NCBI GenBank assembly: GCA_977006965.1
Contig: OZ345354.1
Location: 744,001 to 808,000 of the forward strand
Origin: Phymatolithon calcareum
Taxonomy: Eukaryota; Rhodophyta; Florideophyceae; Hapalidiales
Reading direction: 5' to 3'
Length of the DNA: 64,000 nt
In this document: piece by piece, positions 33,046 to 44,900 of the stretch
How the letters are laid out: every line of letters starts with the position of its first letter
How positions within the stretch are numbered: the stretch's first letter is position 1
Translations under genes and position numbers: made by a program
Notes under the pieces: model-generated
Told to the model about the DNA's origin: nothing
Seen by the model: the letters and a program-made list of their open reading frames with translations, nothing else
Databases searched by the model: none

Positions 33046-34640
33046 ATGACACTCTGAGCCACCAAGGGCTGAATGACTCCGTTAGCGGGAACAAGTTTAA
33101 TCTGCTCCCATAATGGGGAGCTTTCTAACTAAGTGCTCCCCATTAAAGCGTTTCGCGACATGTCCGCTTTCGGTCGCAAATTGGTAAGCAGGCCGTTTGG
33201 AAAGGTTGGTTGCACTCGCGCGAACAGTAAATAGGTTAACACTTTGAAGAGAATTAGTTGGCTACGTATCTCCGGCTTATGTAACCTTTTGAGCCGACTA
33301 GCGGACAAACCTGAGCATTCTGTGTAAAAGCTGCTCTGAGAATTTTTTCCGAGCTGTCCCAAAAACAGCCTCCGGTGCACCACTGTTCAGCGGTTCACAA
33401 CTGAATGCCATTTTTGCTTCACGTTGGTTTACAAGCAATGAAGGCCATGTCCCTGTCCACAATCGAAATGCTTCAAATAATTGACAAAACAGAGTCCCTA
33501 CTCCTCTAATAATCTAATTTTCTTCTTCCTTCTTCTTCTACGCCAGACTCAATGTTCTCTTCCAAGTCTGAATCTCAAGTAATAGATACTATTACGAGTA
33601 GAAAGTCGTTTGCCATAGCACTTAAGATACAACGTAGTTAGAATAGCCCGCCCCACAGCAGAGAGTATCTATCCGTCCAGTATGCAAGAAGGGGCGGAAC
33701 AAATGGGACAACAATCCACAAACCAAGACGTAAACCATTTTAATGTGAAACGGAAAGATCATCAACCAGAGTTCCTTCCATGTCACAATTGGGAAAGCAC
33801 TAACGGAATGATTCGTATGAGAAGTTACATAACACAATTCTCGCTGATGTATAAAAAGTTTGTGAATCATGTCAAAGGTGCAGGCAGGAAGCGAAGGATA
33901 AATTATGCGGCAAGAGCTATGCGGATGCCTCAGAATAGCGAAAAAGCCTCTTAAAATGATCGACGTGATACAATCCTACCAGCACGGAGAACCTTACCTC
34001 CCAAATGTGGTCTCTCTCTCAGGGAGAACAAAGTTACTGTAGTATAACAACATGCAGTTTTTCGAAGGTTTGAGCATATCCTCAAAAAAAGCGATCGTCC
34101 TTCGTCTCCAGATTTCAGAAGATAGCCAAGTTTTCTAATGTTATTTTTAACTTTGGTTTGATTACCAGATTTGGTTAGAGAATCTACTTTTGAAGGATAC
34201 AGTACAGGTATTATAAAACAAGGTTTAAAAGTTATTTAGCTTATTGTTGGAATTTTAACTTTTTCGAATTAGAATGAGCGTTTTTCGCAGTAGTTTAGCA
34301 TATATCGTTGAAATAGGATCAATTTGGCCTCCAGTAGATTCTTCCGTTAGCTTAACGTCATGGCCGGGAAGCTTTGGCAGACGCAGAGTTGGAGCCATTC
34401 TTCAAGGAAAAGGCCCGAGTTGGATATCATACTGATCATTGGTCATCTTGGTACCTCGACCAATTTCTTCCTTCTCCCATTCCGGCTTCTGCCGCGACAT
34501 CAGTACATGGCTTCTATTGCTCTATGGTCAATTTAAGATTCATGATTGCGCTCGAATTCTTGCAAGGACGGATCTTGCTGCGATATGGCAGAGCCGCTCT
34601 AGTTGGACTTGCGTGAACAAAAGTAGTCCACATAACTGAT
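33046..34640. other. X-block spacer before gene family member A
   Basis: Aligns with 56484-57300 and 60091-60835 in X3, where two elements are inserted. Short minus-strand ORFs (33129-33383 against 56402-56899) share sequence through the duplication but differ in frame and length. No supported gene. Confidence 0.45.
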
Positions 34641-34650
34641 GAATCATGTC

Positions 34651-35154
34651 TCAGTAGAGGGTATTCATGGCATCGCAGATGGCTACATAGGCATTTTCGG
34701 GATTTGCACAGCTCCCGATGACGCGAGCGAACTTTTCACCCTTCACATGGATGACCAGATGATTTCCAGCATGACAAGGCTGTCTGTCTTTGATAGCACG
34801 ACTCTTCATACCTCCGCCGGAGATCAAATCGGAGTCCTCAGCATATGGCTTGCGTGTTCTCCAATATTTCGGGTGAACTGAGTCGAGGCAGACGAAATCA
34901 ATGTCCTGAACGGGAATGACCTTTCTGAAAAGAGAGGGCAAGTAGCGTCGATAAAGAACGAGAACACAGGGTGTGACCTCTATGTTGGCATCACGATAAA
35001 TTTTCTTGTCAAAAGAAAAGGTCTCTCGACGGGACAGGGAGTCGGGCTCGGGTTCGAAATGGTACTCCATAGCAGAATGGAGATCAGGGGGAGCTCTGCA
35101 GGTACGCGAAGTGTGCGATGCAGTAGAGATGTGAGACGCAGGAAAGAAACCCAA
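34651..35154 (-). CDS. Unrecognised small gene family, member A
   Basis: 167 codons on the minus strand. The conserved core starts at RRETFSFDKKIYRDANIEV and ends HVKGEKFARVIGSCANPENAY followed by a short helix and stop (over 20 residues if joined, so given as two parts: HVKGEKFARV and NPENAYVAICDAMNTLY). It is about 95 per cent identical by eye to member C (60837-61505) and roughly half identical to member B (53584-54210), all open over the core. Alternating hydrophobic strands followed by a C-terminal helix would suit a PH/PTB-like fold, but that is only a pattern. The N-terminus differs from member C: the proline-rich leader is cut short by unrelated sequence, so A may have lost its first exon. 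Function unknown. Confidence 0.5.
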   Translation of the reverse strand: MGFFPASHISTASHTSRTCRAPPDLHSAMEYHFEPEPDSLSRRETFSFDKKIYRDANIEVTPCVLVLYRRYLPSLFRKVIPVQDIDFVCLDSVHPKYWRTRKPYAEDSDLISGGGMKSRAIKDRQPCHAGNHLVIHVKGEKFARVIGSCANPENAYVAICDAMNTLY

Positions 35155-35239
35155 GACTAATTTGGAGTCCCCTTAGTGCCTAAAAAGTAAATGGTTACGG
35201 CATTTTCGCTGTAACTACTCCCTCTAGCGATGGGGATAT

Positions 35240-36765
35240 TTGATGACTTTACTTTGAAAGCTCCCAAAGCCTCACCTTGGAGTAACGGGGCAGCTCTTGC
35301 GGTAATATCTAAGCTAAAGTCCTCTGGCTACTCAAAACATTCTTGATTTGTAATTCTCTCCCGACAAGAGCTCCTGTGAGTCTCTTGCACTCAAACTCAA
35401 TTTCTGTACTCATCTTCTACGACGCTGGAGTACGTTGTAAGGCGACTATTTCGATCACCGCGGTAATCCTACAGTAGACACCCAATACTGATTTCCTCCA
35501 AAGGGGTGCTCGGTTGAATGTCAACCTTAGGCACCTTAAACGTGTTGTTCTTTCTCCTATGTAAAGGATTCATGGTAGCTTGCCTTCAATAGGAATCTTC
35601 ATTTATCTGCCTTCTTAATCTTCATAAATCTTGAGATATTCAATATCCTTCATTGCTTCCTTTATGTCCTCATCTCTTCCAAAGTACTCTTGCGTTTCTT
35701 CAAGGCGCTTTTTGTGTCTTACCAAGCTTAATGCAAACCTTTCTGCTTGATGACGTCTCCTCATATTTGATGGTCCCAGTCGGAACAGAACTCGCATTCG
35801 GTCCCAGCGTTGTTCGGCATATTTTCCGAAAACATTCTTGTAGAACAAGCCCTCTGCCGACTCGATTGCCGAGAGCAATCGATTTGTCATTGTAGTAACG
35901 TGTAACGCATAATCCCATTTTGGGATAATTAGCGAATTAAAGATTGTGATGCATGTCTCCGGTTTGAATCCTCGAACATTCACTCCAAGCTCCCGAAGCA
36001 TATGTATGCATCCTGCAGCATTTCGAACTCTTTCTATGGCTGTGTCATCCGCAACACTCTTGTTATTCATGCTTACCCCAAGGTACGAGAGTCTCCAGGC
36101 TTGGTATAGTTCTCGTCCCGCCAAGTAAAATATGTGCTTCTAAAGCCCTTTGTTCTTAAGAACTTCGTTTTTTCCTGGTTTTGTGTTCTATTTCATGCCA
36201 TTTTCGCTTGCCCAAATGGTCGCTAAATCAAGAAGTTTCTGCTTTCCTCGTCCTGTCTTCGATTGACGTTGAACATCATCTGCGAACAATTGCACTGGGC
36301 TCTCTGAGACGTTTCCGTCTGTCTTGGAGACGGCTTCTGCGAATGTGTCCATGAATATATTGTATAGGCATGGACTAAGCGGGGGAACTTGGGGCACTCC
36401 TCGGTCGATCATACACCACGTTTCTGTCTCGTCTCCAGCTGATGTGACCCACGATGGTTTTAACAGGTACGAAAACATCCTTTTTATCTCTTCAGGAAGT
36501 TTCTCCGTCAGCCTCTTCATGAGGATATCCCTTGGCACACTATCTTTTGCCGCGGATAGGTCGAGAACTGCCATGAACGGATGACCCTTTTTCATTGTAC
36601 TTTTTGCCCGGAGTATAGCTAGATATGTGCTTCTGTCTTTCCGAAAACCCAGATGAACCTTATTGAAGCGGTAGTTCTGACCTATGTATGCTTCTAGAGC
36701 TGAGTCAATGATTTTACTGGCTTGACTTGAAAGACATATGGGCTTTCTTCATGGTCAGAATATTC
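35240..36765 (-). pseudogene. LINE C, RT to 3' region
   Basis: Minus-strand pieces 36188-36595 and 35615-36124 encode FMAVLDLSAAKDSVPRDIL, LFADDVQRQSKTGRG, YLGVSMNNKS and WDYALHVTTM. It is a close relative of LINE A, but the Y of AAYDR is K and the G-S of PQGSPLS is disrupted (PQVPPLS), so the RT is defective. The 3' end lies at about 35240, beside AAAGCTCCCAAAGCC. The 5' end, at about 36765, abuts the broken integrase end of element Z. It sits at the X2/Y2 border. Confidence 0.8.
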
Positions 36766-36784
36766 GGTACGGTGCTCTCGTTTC

Positions 36785-38032
36785 TTATTTCTGATCAATC
36801 AGAGGATGCAATCTCGTTTGAAGGAAGTTTTCGTACATCTTCTCGTGCAATCGTTTGAGAGTTTCGTCGTTTCGATCGGATTCAACGCGGGTGTCTATCA
36901 ACTGCCGACGCGAACGTTTTCCCCGAGGGACTAGGACAAGTACCGTTTCACCGACCACAATGTCTTTTAGGTGGTGTGCACCAGGACGTGTCTTGAGGAT
37001 TCGTGCAAGCAATCTCCGCGCGCACATAGCCTTGTATGAATCATGATATTCCGCAGGCATAAACTTCTGCCCTGTGCCATCTACCGATGGCGTGTATCAG
37101 CGTACTAACTCGAATGCTGAAGCGAAGCTGTTTCTGTACATGATAATTCTTATATAGCACGTGGCGATGAGACGATCTCTCAGTTGCTTTCTCTTGAACA
37201 CTGCGTCAAATTCCAATTATTCCAGGTCATCTTTAAGTACCCGGTTCTTTCGCTCCACTATGCCGGCCTTGTCATGCCGCCGTGCCGGAAGAAGAAAGAA
37301 TTTAATGCCATTCTGCCGACACCAAGTCTGGACTAGACCCTTGTCAATTTCCATATCAGGGACAAGCTCCTCCGGCGTTCCATGTAGACAGTTCCAGTTG
37401 TTTTCCAAGTGCTGCAGTACGTTTGACAAGTCTCGCGTGGTGATCATGTATGCTTCGGAATACTCTGTTGCGTTGTAAACAAGGTGAACGATTGGCTTGC
37501 CCGCCCAGTACATTATGTCGAAGTACAAACGGCTGTTGAAGTCCATGTTCAGTTTCGACAAACTAAACTTCCGACTGGGCTCAGGGTCTCCAACGCGGAT
37601 ACATACGTCGCACGTTTGCACCGTGTTATCTATATCTGCTTCCATCCATGGCTTCCACCGGCCGGCCCGCTTCAGCAACAGCTCCATGAATCTGCTGTGA
37701 AGATGAGCCCGGGAATGAACTTTCTTTATCAACGCACGATAATCGTTCCTGCTGTCGTCTGCGGCCATTTGAGAAACAAGCGACTCTGCAGCACTGAGAC
37801 ACACTTGCTTGGCGGACAACATAATGCGTGTATGTTCGTCTTCCTTGCTCACAGGTGTGTGGAATTTTACTCGTCTCTTTCCAAGGTTTAGAGAAATCCA
37901 GTTCTTCCCGTGAGCCTCGACTGCATCGTACTCCTGCAAAGAATCTTTTCCGAGCATGAAGGGTACATTTCCGGCGACCACAATGGCCTTGATGGGAATC
38001 CACTCTCCTTCGTCGACCGGTAGTTGTAACAC
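36785..38032 (-). pseudogene. Element Z integrase region
   Basis: The ORF at 37217-38032 contains an HHCC-like site (HSRAHLHSRF, then CDVC), followed by a catalytic-core pattern: D in YFDIMYWAG, D in LVPDMEIDKG and E in GIVERKNRVLKDD. This is a retroviral-type integrase core. Its first 80 residues are the end of the protease (FMLGKDSLQEYDAV). The ORF at 36785-37060 continues the C-terminal domain, but in another frame. Broken and incomplete. Confidence 0.75.
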
Positions 38033-38290
38033 ACAACGGCCGATAATTTTCTCAGGATCGGAGCTATTCTTTTCCGTTCCAAACGCGTGTGGTGTTGCGT
38101 CTCCATGCTTCCGCGGCTACAACCGTGGCTTGATACCTAAGTCGGTACACATAACGACATAGTTCTCCTCGTCAACGATCATTCCAGCAGCACCACTGTC
38201 GACAATAATCGCGCACGTCTCCGAAGGATTGATGCTGATGGCCGACGTGAGGTTGGTCTTAGATGTGTAAAGCGTGTCCATGACATCGCT
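38033..38290 (-). pseudogene. Element Z protease active-site region
   Basis: Translation of the minus strand gives CAIIVDSGAAGMIVDEENYV at about 38240-38165, the D-S-G-A active site of a retroelement aspartic protease. A stop and frame change near 38120 separate it from the rest of the domain at the start of the 37217-38032 ORF. Confidence 0.75.
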
Positions 38291-38293
38291 CCA

Positions 38294-39079
38294 CTATACT
38301 TTCTTGCTCCGAACCGGCTTTTCGTCGTCCTCACTGCGGTCACCGAATTCAGTTCTGTTCTGCTTTACGTGATCTTGATTTTTCTTTGATCGCACTGCAG
38401 TGCGAGCTCGAAGGCTTTTCTTTTCAAAGGCTTCCGCTTTTCGTCTAGCCTCCAATTTCTTCTTGCATTTCTCTACCTGGTTGGCGTAGTGGTTCCCCTC
38501 GAAAATCCAGCAACCCACATCATCTGGCGTCGTTGTCTCGCGGCTCTTCGGTGTGCGGTTATTGTCATTGAGCTTCTCTGCTGTCTGGTGCGACTGCAGT
38601 ACCGAACTTTGTACACGGGTATGGGCTGCTAACTCTCCGTGATCAAGACGACGAAACGCAATTCGTTCTGACTCCATACTGATTATGGCAGCTTCATCGT
38701 CCACTAACGCCTCTCTTTGGCCACGGGGTGTGTCTTGAACATTACTTGCCGACATTACTTGGGATATTAACGTGTCGCAGTTATCAGTGGACTGTACATT
38801 TTCAATTATACGTGCGCGAGCATTGTCGATGTGGGAGCATATATGCTGAAGCTGTTCTTCTTGGGGAAGTGCCTCCATCGCCGCCGACGCTCCCTCCAAT
38901 GCTTCAATCGCTGCACTGTTTAGCCTTTCTATGTCACCTAGATTGACTTGCGGTCCAGAAACCAAGTCTAGCATTTCCGGTACTGTCGTCAGAGGTGTAG
39001 CTCCTGGTCCCACTCCTGATGCATCTCCTCTTATGCCCGACGCCGCAGTGCTCGATTGGCCTCCGCCCTCGGCTGTCAC
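38294..39079 (-). CDS. Element Z gag C-terminal/linker ORF
   Basis: 261 codons, acidic then basic, with a predicted helical middle (NSAAIEALEGASAAMEAL) and a lysine/arginine-rich end (KKKLEARRKAEAFEKKSLR) of nucleic-acid-binding character. It lies between the gag and protease regions of element Z and was probably part of Gag. A CWIFEGNHYANQVEKCKKK segment could be a degenerate zinc knuckle. It is open but separated from gag by a frame change at about 39100. Confidence 0.55.
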   Translation of the reverse strand: MTAEGGGQSSTAASGIRGDASGVGPGATPLTTVPEMLDLVSGPQVNLGDIERLNSAAIEALEGASAAMEALPQEEQLQHICSHIDNARARIIENVQSTDNCDTLISQVMSASNVQDTPRGQREALVDDEAAIISMESERIAFRRLDHGELAAHTRVQSSVLQSHQTAEKLNDNNRTPKSRETTTPDDVGCWIFEGNHYANQVEKCKKKLEARRKAEAFEKKSLRARTAVRSKKNQDHVKQNRTEFGDRSEDDEKPVRSKKV

Positions 39080-39115
39080 CGTTGCGTCAGAACTCTGACT
39101 GAACTGCCGAAAGGC

Positions 39116-39720
39116 CTACGCGGCTGACTGTGGTTCCACTCGCTGTGCACGTGATAGGCGTGCTACCGATATCGGACCTTCGCTGTTTACGACTTGCTTT
39201 TGGCATGCCATGGCGTTCTGCAAGACCACATTGAACTCCGTACGGTCCAGACGCGCGTTCAACACGCAGAGTAGACCGAGAAATTCTTGGACACCAGGGA
39301 TTTGCGCTGCTTCCCCGTGCGAATACGCATACTGCGTACAAAGCGCACTGTACTCGTTCCAATACTCGTCTAAGGTTTGGCGCTTACCGTGTGAAGTTAA
39401 CATGAGCTCCTTCCATGCCTTGGCCGTGTCAAGGAAGGCAGTCTCCTTGTCAATAGGATCAACCGTGTGAAGGATGTGATCCAATATCTGTGTAAACTCG
39501 TCCCGTGTCATGCCCGCGTGTACCATACCTGATACGTGACCAAGATTTTGCCCAACACTTCCGTGAATGTTCGAGACGATGGTAAACACATGCCGTCGGA
39601 GCGTTAGCCGTCGGGACGATTCCGGATCTGCCAAGTCCTGGAACCGTATCCATTCCACTAGCCTTCTGCGATAGACGCGCGGATCTTCGCGGCCATCGAA
39701 AACAGGAACATCGCCTGGTG
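39116..39720 (-). pseudogene. Element Z gag (fuller copy, Y2)
   Basis: The ORF 39116-39658 extends upstream in frame to VPVFDGREDPRVYRRRLVEW at about 39710-39650, a typical start of a retrotransposon gag capsid domain. Core motifs are FQDLADPESS, HAGMTRDEF, LDTAKAWKELM and YWNEYSALC. An upstream ORF (39459-39872) reads KIPQERTLEVDWKLKI and is out of frame with it, so there is at least one frameshift near 39720. Parallel to 5287-5868 in Y1. Confidence 0.65.
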
Positions 39721-40265
39721 TGGTAGATTTTGAGCTTCCAATCCACCTCTAACGTCCGCTCCTGCGGTATCTTGATGACCCTGGGCCCATAACTGTTGAA
39801 TCCTAGGGCATTACAGAGCGGAAATCGTTCCCAAAGAAGCACACGACAATCATAGACACTACCGCGAGGCACCGTCTTCGCACGTAGCGTACCGTTAGCT
39901 TAGGATGTCCAAAAAAACCCTTTCTTTACTTTTTCTCCCCCTCTTATAATACTCCAGTCACCTCCTCGAGGTGCAGGAGCTCTCAATATCATACAATAAC
40001 CACGTGTATACACCTAAGTGCGCACTTCTAAATGGACCATAAAAACTGAACTGGTGGACTGGAATTCCAACGGGTTCCCCGGCCTACTCATCAGCAGGCC
40101 ACCTAGGGTTTCTATCATCGCACATCATACTCAAAAACAACAGACCCTTATTTGGGTCTGCTTATATTTCGGACGCAGTCTCGCAGCCCTACTTTAGTCG
40201 CTACAGCCTTCCTCCGTAGGATGGATGGAGGCAGCATGGTTTCGTACACACGATTTCCATCCGAT

Positions 40266-41104
40266 TGTAGCGCCCGCTGTTATGTCGCTGTCCCAATGCG
40301 GTCTCTTTTTCCTCTCGCGACTGTACGCCGTACAACTTGGATCGCAATAGTCATGCTGCCCGTGGTAGGTGATCTGTTAGGCCATACTTGCACATCTCTC
40401 TCGTGTGTCTATGCGCTGAATCGCTGTCTTTTGCGTAGGTTTTAGTATATAAGCTAGTTATTTCCTTCCTCTGAGTAAAGTAAGGCGGAGGTTTCTGGAT
40501 TTCGGCTCGATTGCTTAGATCCTACACGCATAACGCTTGTGAGTCCCTTCTACCAGGCGAAGTCGGAGGTTTCCCATCCTTACTAATCGCTTCTTCGCCG
40601 TACAAGCCGGTACAGCGGGAACTCAGCGACAGATCCTTCTTTTTCTTTTCGTGCGTTCACCACAAGGTCGACGGCCCATCCAAGGTCGCCGCCTTCAAAG
40701 ACAACGTCGATTCTGCACGTCTTTTCTCAACCTGAAAGCGCTTCGCCACACAATCCAGTGTGGAGTTCCTCCTCTCAACGCGTCGAACGCCTGCATTGTT
40801 CCGTTTCAGTGCACTGTCCGAAGTTGACGGCCCATCCGAGGTCGCCATCATCCAAGTTTGCCTGCATCATCAGCGCTTCGCACCCTCCCTTTTATTCGCT
40901 TTTCTCCACCATCCATCTCACGCATCCTCAAGACGCCGTTTACTGCAACTCCACTTTTCCCTCTCCTCGTGTTTTGTTTCTCTTTCTCTCGCTCTTTTCT
41001 TTCCTCATTTCAGTCTCTTTTTGTTTTGTCTCTCCTGCACTTTTTCTCTCCTCCGGTTTTCTCTGACCACTGTGGCGTCGGGTTCTAGTGAGCCTGGCGC
41101 TACA
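40266..41104 (-). repeat. 5' LTR of element Z (Y2)
   Basis: 839 bp; on the minus strand TGTAGCGCCAGGC...GGGCGCTACA. A TATA-like segment (TATATAAGC, plus strand at about 40446-40454; minus reads GCTTATATA) corresponds to that in the solo LTR. The next bases outside the LTR (CCGATATACC) are the same at 7410, so the insertion predates the block duplication. Confidence 0.82.
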
Positions 41105-41170
41105 CCGATATACCAATCTAGGCCTTTGGCCAACTGTTTGGAATATCACACTCCAAGGTTGAACGACAAT

Positions 41171-41235
41171 TGCCTCCGGGGGTGCGCATATGCGGCCAAG
41201 AGAGAGGTACTGGGTTCGAATCCCGGGTGTGCCTG
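41171..41235 (+). other. tRNA-like B-box site, Y2
   Basis: Counterpart of 7480-7540, with the intact B box GGTTCGAATCC at 41213-41223. Confidence 0.35.
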
Positions 41236-42204
41236 TCCGCGGTGAAGAGTCTGACGAGGTTTTTTCTCCTAATTTCGCGCCACGGGGCGTTTCGGGAGTG
41301 GGGTTTCCGAATTGCACAAAGGGTCCGAGTTAATTACAGTGCATTAGTATGGCACAGAAGAGGTGAGCTGTAAAGAAAAGAGTCCAACATTCTGGTCGTC
41401 CACGCGGACTCGCGAATCGTGGAACCACCGCAGTTGCTTGGGGTGGAATTGTCTATTGACGAGCAGCAGGCAGAGAAGAAGCCTGCTTGCAATTATCTAG
41501 CAGGATTAACGGCCTGCCATAATCTAAGTAGAGGAAAAATAAAAGCACTGTTTGCTAGCCCTATAGGGGAGTAAGCATACATTATCACGAAAATTATTGA
41601 CGTAAGTAAATGAGCTGATTACTTCGCCGCTCGTTAATTGAATAATCAAATTCATTCGAAATAGAGACGGAGACGCAGACAGCGATCACCATGGAAGAGC
41701 TGCTTCTCGAGCAAGTCCCAGGCCAATGGTTCCACTCGATCCACCAGTAGATGACAGAGAATCATGCACAGTTGACCTCAAAAGACGACGAACAAGGAGT
41801 ATTCGTCCGTGTAGCGGCAAGCAGCGGTCCATATGGAGCGCGAGGTCTTTCGGTTCACCTCGGTAGAGGCGTATGACACGAAAGACCAATCTAGGATAGA
41901 CAGGGGTAGGGCTGGACCATTTTTTACGAATGGATTCACGATTAAATTTTTCCTCATTATTGGCATTAAAATGTATGTACATATCACTTATCGTAAGTGG
42001 CGAAAATGGCGCTGTGGGAGGGGCGGAAGGGTCGTTACAACTGTGATCGACGTTCCAATGCCGTAAGGCGCAAAGACAAGGACCGCCAGCTAAAGGACCG
42101 CCAGAAGTTGCGGAACGGGCCGTAGATATACCTGCACGAGGGCTTGAGAAATTACTTCAGGTCCCGAGCAGTTCGGAGTTGCTTTTATTTTGAAGTACGA
42201 ACTA

Positions 42205-42480
42205 TCTTGGCAGCTGCGGAGGCGAGCGGTTATTTTAGGCGGAATAGAGCGTCGCAAAGGGCAGGCGCACAACATGTGCTGGTCAGGACTGTGGCGGATG
42301 CATCTCCGGTGCTACGGATCGCAGTGCGGAGTGCCGCGCAGCGGCAAACAGGCGCACGGCGTATCTTGGCAGCTGCGGGGACAATGCTGTTATTTGAGGT
42401 ATAGCGCGTCACACGGGCAGTCGCACGGCTTGCTTTTCTCAGAGCCGCGGTAGGTGCATTTCCGGTGCTGCGGATCCAAG
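42205..42480 (+). repeat. Degenerate direct repeat, two units (Y2)
   Basis: Copy of the 8503-8789 pair, with the same ATCTTGGCAGCTGCGG starts. The solo LTR that follows it in Y1 is absent, giving the empty site at CAAGCTCGGCGGGTAC. Confidence 0.6.
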
Positions 42481-42956
42481 CTCGGCGGGTACGCGAAGGG
42501 CGTATTCATTTCCACGTGTCAAACTTGTGCGAGGACCACCATCACGGGCGGAGCTGCCCCACCGGTCTACATAGAGCTGTAATGGTTCCAACTCCTCCTG
42601 ATTGGCCAGTTCGGCGATTACGATTGGAATTCCAACACTTACTTTCGCCATTCTGCTCATAAAAATTAATATCAATAAAAAGGAAATTTTTAATCGTTCA
42701 TGGGACCATAAGAGTTGGCCCAGCCCTTATCGGATAGACGGTACAAATAGTAGCTTAGCCACGGCATGAATAGGAAAACAAAAGGAGAGAGGCCTCACTC
42801 CAACAAAATCACGATCTTCCGTCACGGCAAGGAAGAACAACCGTTCACCGTGTACTCGCTCGCGGTTCACTGTTAGTCATCAAGTGAATCCATATTGGCA
42901 ACGACCGACACTAGACTACTTATTTAACTGCCGGTGCACCACTACAGGCACACTCT

Positions 42957-43930
42957 GTAGTTAGACTACTTAAGCAACAACGATGTGATTATTCTCGCAA
43001 GAAATGAAAACGAGCTCCAAGGCTTGCTAAACGTACGCACAAAATCGGCGAAGGAGACGAAAATGGCTTGGTCGACATTGAAATGTTCGATCATCGCCGG
43101 AAAGGCAGATGAAAACAAAGTACAGAGCATGACGCTCGCCGAGGATATCCTCAAAGTGGAAGACAAGGCAAAATACTAAGACATCAGAACAAATTCCAAG
43201 GGAGCCACAGACAGCAAGACAGTGGAACGTATCAATGGCGCTAGAAGAAGACTGAAACTGATGAATGCGCTAGGAATGTTTGGCGAAGGGCTCTCTACAC
43301 AAATAAGTCTTGATATGTTCCGAACCTTCGTAAGACCTTTCTGGGAGTATGGCGTCCATGTCACTCCAGACTCGATGCGATTCAAAACCCGGGCAAAGAT
43401 CATCATGAACAAGCTTCTATGCACGCTATTTGGGAAGAGGGCATCAAGATATACACGAAGACTAAGCATTCTCTGTTAGATTGAATCTTGTAATTACAGA
43501 AGGCGCCCGTTCGCATCAAAGTTTCGGCGGCGACTAGAGCCGGAACTGAATTCTGAATGAGAAGGGTAAATCGAGGGCGAAGTATAATGAAGGAATGGCA
43601 AAAAAGTCAGGGGATAGAAACATGGCCGTCAAGGCGATCTCTCGGGGAAGAATGGGAAAAACAAGAAGATGGATACTCAAGGCGAATCCACTCATTAGCG
43701 AAAACAACGATACATGAGGCACTCAAGCAGAGGTGATCACCGAAACCTATGCGCGCAATGGTTCCTGGGAAGATTCCCACGAAATCTATCGCAAGTGGAA
43801 GAAAAGCTTGGACGCCTGGGGAAATGGTGTATATCCACGATGAAGAATAAAATGCTAAAGCCGGCGTGGACAAGGGAAGAAGAAGTAAGACTAGCCCGAG
43901 CGATGAACATAATCCTGAATCACACAGAGT
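42957..43930 (+). pseudogene. LINE D: RT thumb and C-terminal region (Y2)
   Basis: Copy of 9650-10640 with its own damage: a stop after KAKY (43177-43179) where Y1 reads KYLGIRTN, and a stop after LSILC (43477-43479) where Y1 continues. Conversely, the Y1 stop at about 9820 is absent here. The two copies have decayed independently since duplication. Confidence 0.65.
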
Positions 43931-44394
43931 AAGCTCAGGGAATGAAAGATAGGAAACATGAGTAGAAAACAAGGTGCCTTTTAACCTCCAGTTGCGAAGA
44001 CAGCCACATTTAGATAGCTCTCTATAGCAAAAGGGACTCCAACATGAACAAAAGACGCAATCATCGTTTCCCGCCAACTTTGATCACAACATCATCGATG
44101 TAAGCAAATACAAGCTCAAAAGTCTTGCGTACGGGTAAGCAGCGAATCGATACCGAGGGCGGGCGACGGACAGGCGGACGTAATGGTGCACTGGAGAGAC
44201 TATAGGAGAAGGAAGGTGGTGAGAAGGACTCGAAACCGCCAGAGCGATCCTTTCTCACCCACCCGCCCTTCTGATATTCCAGATCTCTACTCTCTGGAAG
44301 CCGGTATTTGGGAGGCGCAGGACCCGGAGACTTTCATTCATTCATTTTGCCTTTACCCCTAATAGGGCTAGCAGCGATTCGAGGTTCTAAGTTT

Positions 44395-44900
44395 CTTCCA
44401 TTCTATCCTATCGTTAGCGATTTTGACTGCGGCTTTTTTGGTCTTTCCGTTATTCCCGATATTATCTTAGCACCTGTTATTCCCAGGTTCATGCAGAGCT
44501 CATCTTGATGTTGGAAAGTCCGCCGCAGTTCCATGTCGCAACTTGGAGTTTGGTGGAGTTATCTCTTGCCGAGTGCCTTTTCTGACTCCTGCTGGCCCCT
44601 TTCGGGACGGGTCTCTTCGCAGCAACCGAAGGGATCCTGTGCCACACATGGGTGCGTGCATTACAGGACAGGAAAAACTCGGAGACTTTCAGGATACAGT
44701 ACATGTGTAGTCTCTTGATATATGAAGAATTGGGACACACCTGAGGCGACGGTGGAAAGGCGAATATAGGAAAAACGACGAAGGCGCCGCGATGGAGACC
44801 ACGGAATAGCAGATTTGAACGGGGTCTGCAGGTTCCCTCTTATGCTTGGTAGACATTCCAAATACCAGTAGACCCTGCTCAATAAAGACATTGTCTTCAC
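44395..44900 (-). pseudogene. LINE 5' region, start of endonuclease domain (X3)
   Basis: Third copy of the endonuclease relic: minus strand LQVATWNCGGLSNIKMSSA, then the same frame change. Differences from the X2 copy are few. Confidence 0.6.

Larger units (their letters stand above)
11226..35160. repeat. Tandem block X, copy 2
   Basis: Longest X copy because of insertions: copia (11988-17028), LINE piece in the receptor (18568-19158), solo LTR (20000-20666), TIR element (21455-23385), gypsy (23475-28351), solo Z LTR (29324-30377) and LINEs (31084-33045). Without these it aligns with 44285-61500. It lacks the counterpart of 53400-56490, including one member of the second gene family. That gap coincides with the LINE cluster at 31084-33045. 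Confidence 0.8.
36770..41104 (-). mobile_element. LTR retrotransposon Z, 3'-truncated
   Basis: Read on the minus strand: 5' LTR (41104-40266), leader, gag (about 39720-39116), linker ORF (39079-38294), protease (about 38280-38100), integrase (38032-37217) and its C-terminal tail (37060-36785). The sequence then stops at LINE C. No RT, RNase H or 3' LTR is present. Protease directly followed by integrase is the Ty1/copia order, but the sequences look unlike the copia element at 11988, so classification is tentative. Confidence 0.78.
38983..44284. repeat. Tandem block Y, copy 2 (part shared with Y1)
   Basis: Aligned end to end with 5191-11225. The transition from Y to X (CAGATCTCTACTCTCTGGAAGCC) is the same at 11217-11239 and 44279-44301, which marks the tandem-unit junction. 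Sequence left of 38983 in Y2 (the protease-integrase part of Z) has no Y1 counterpart because of the 5190 deletion. Confidence 0.8.
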
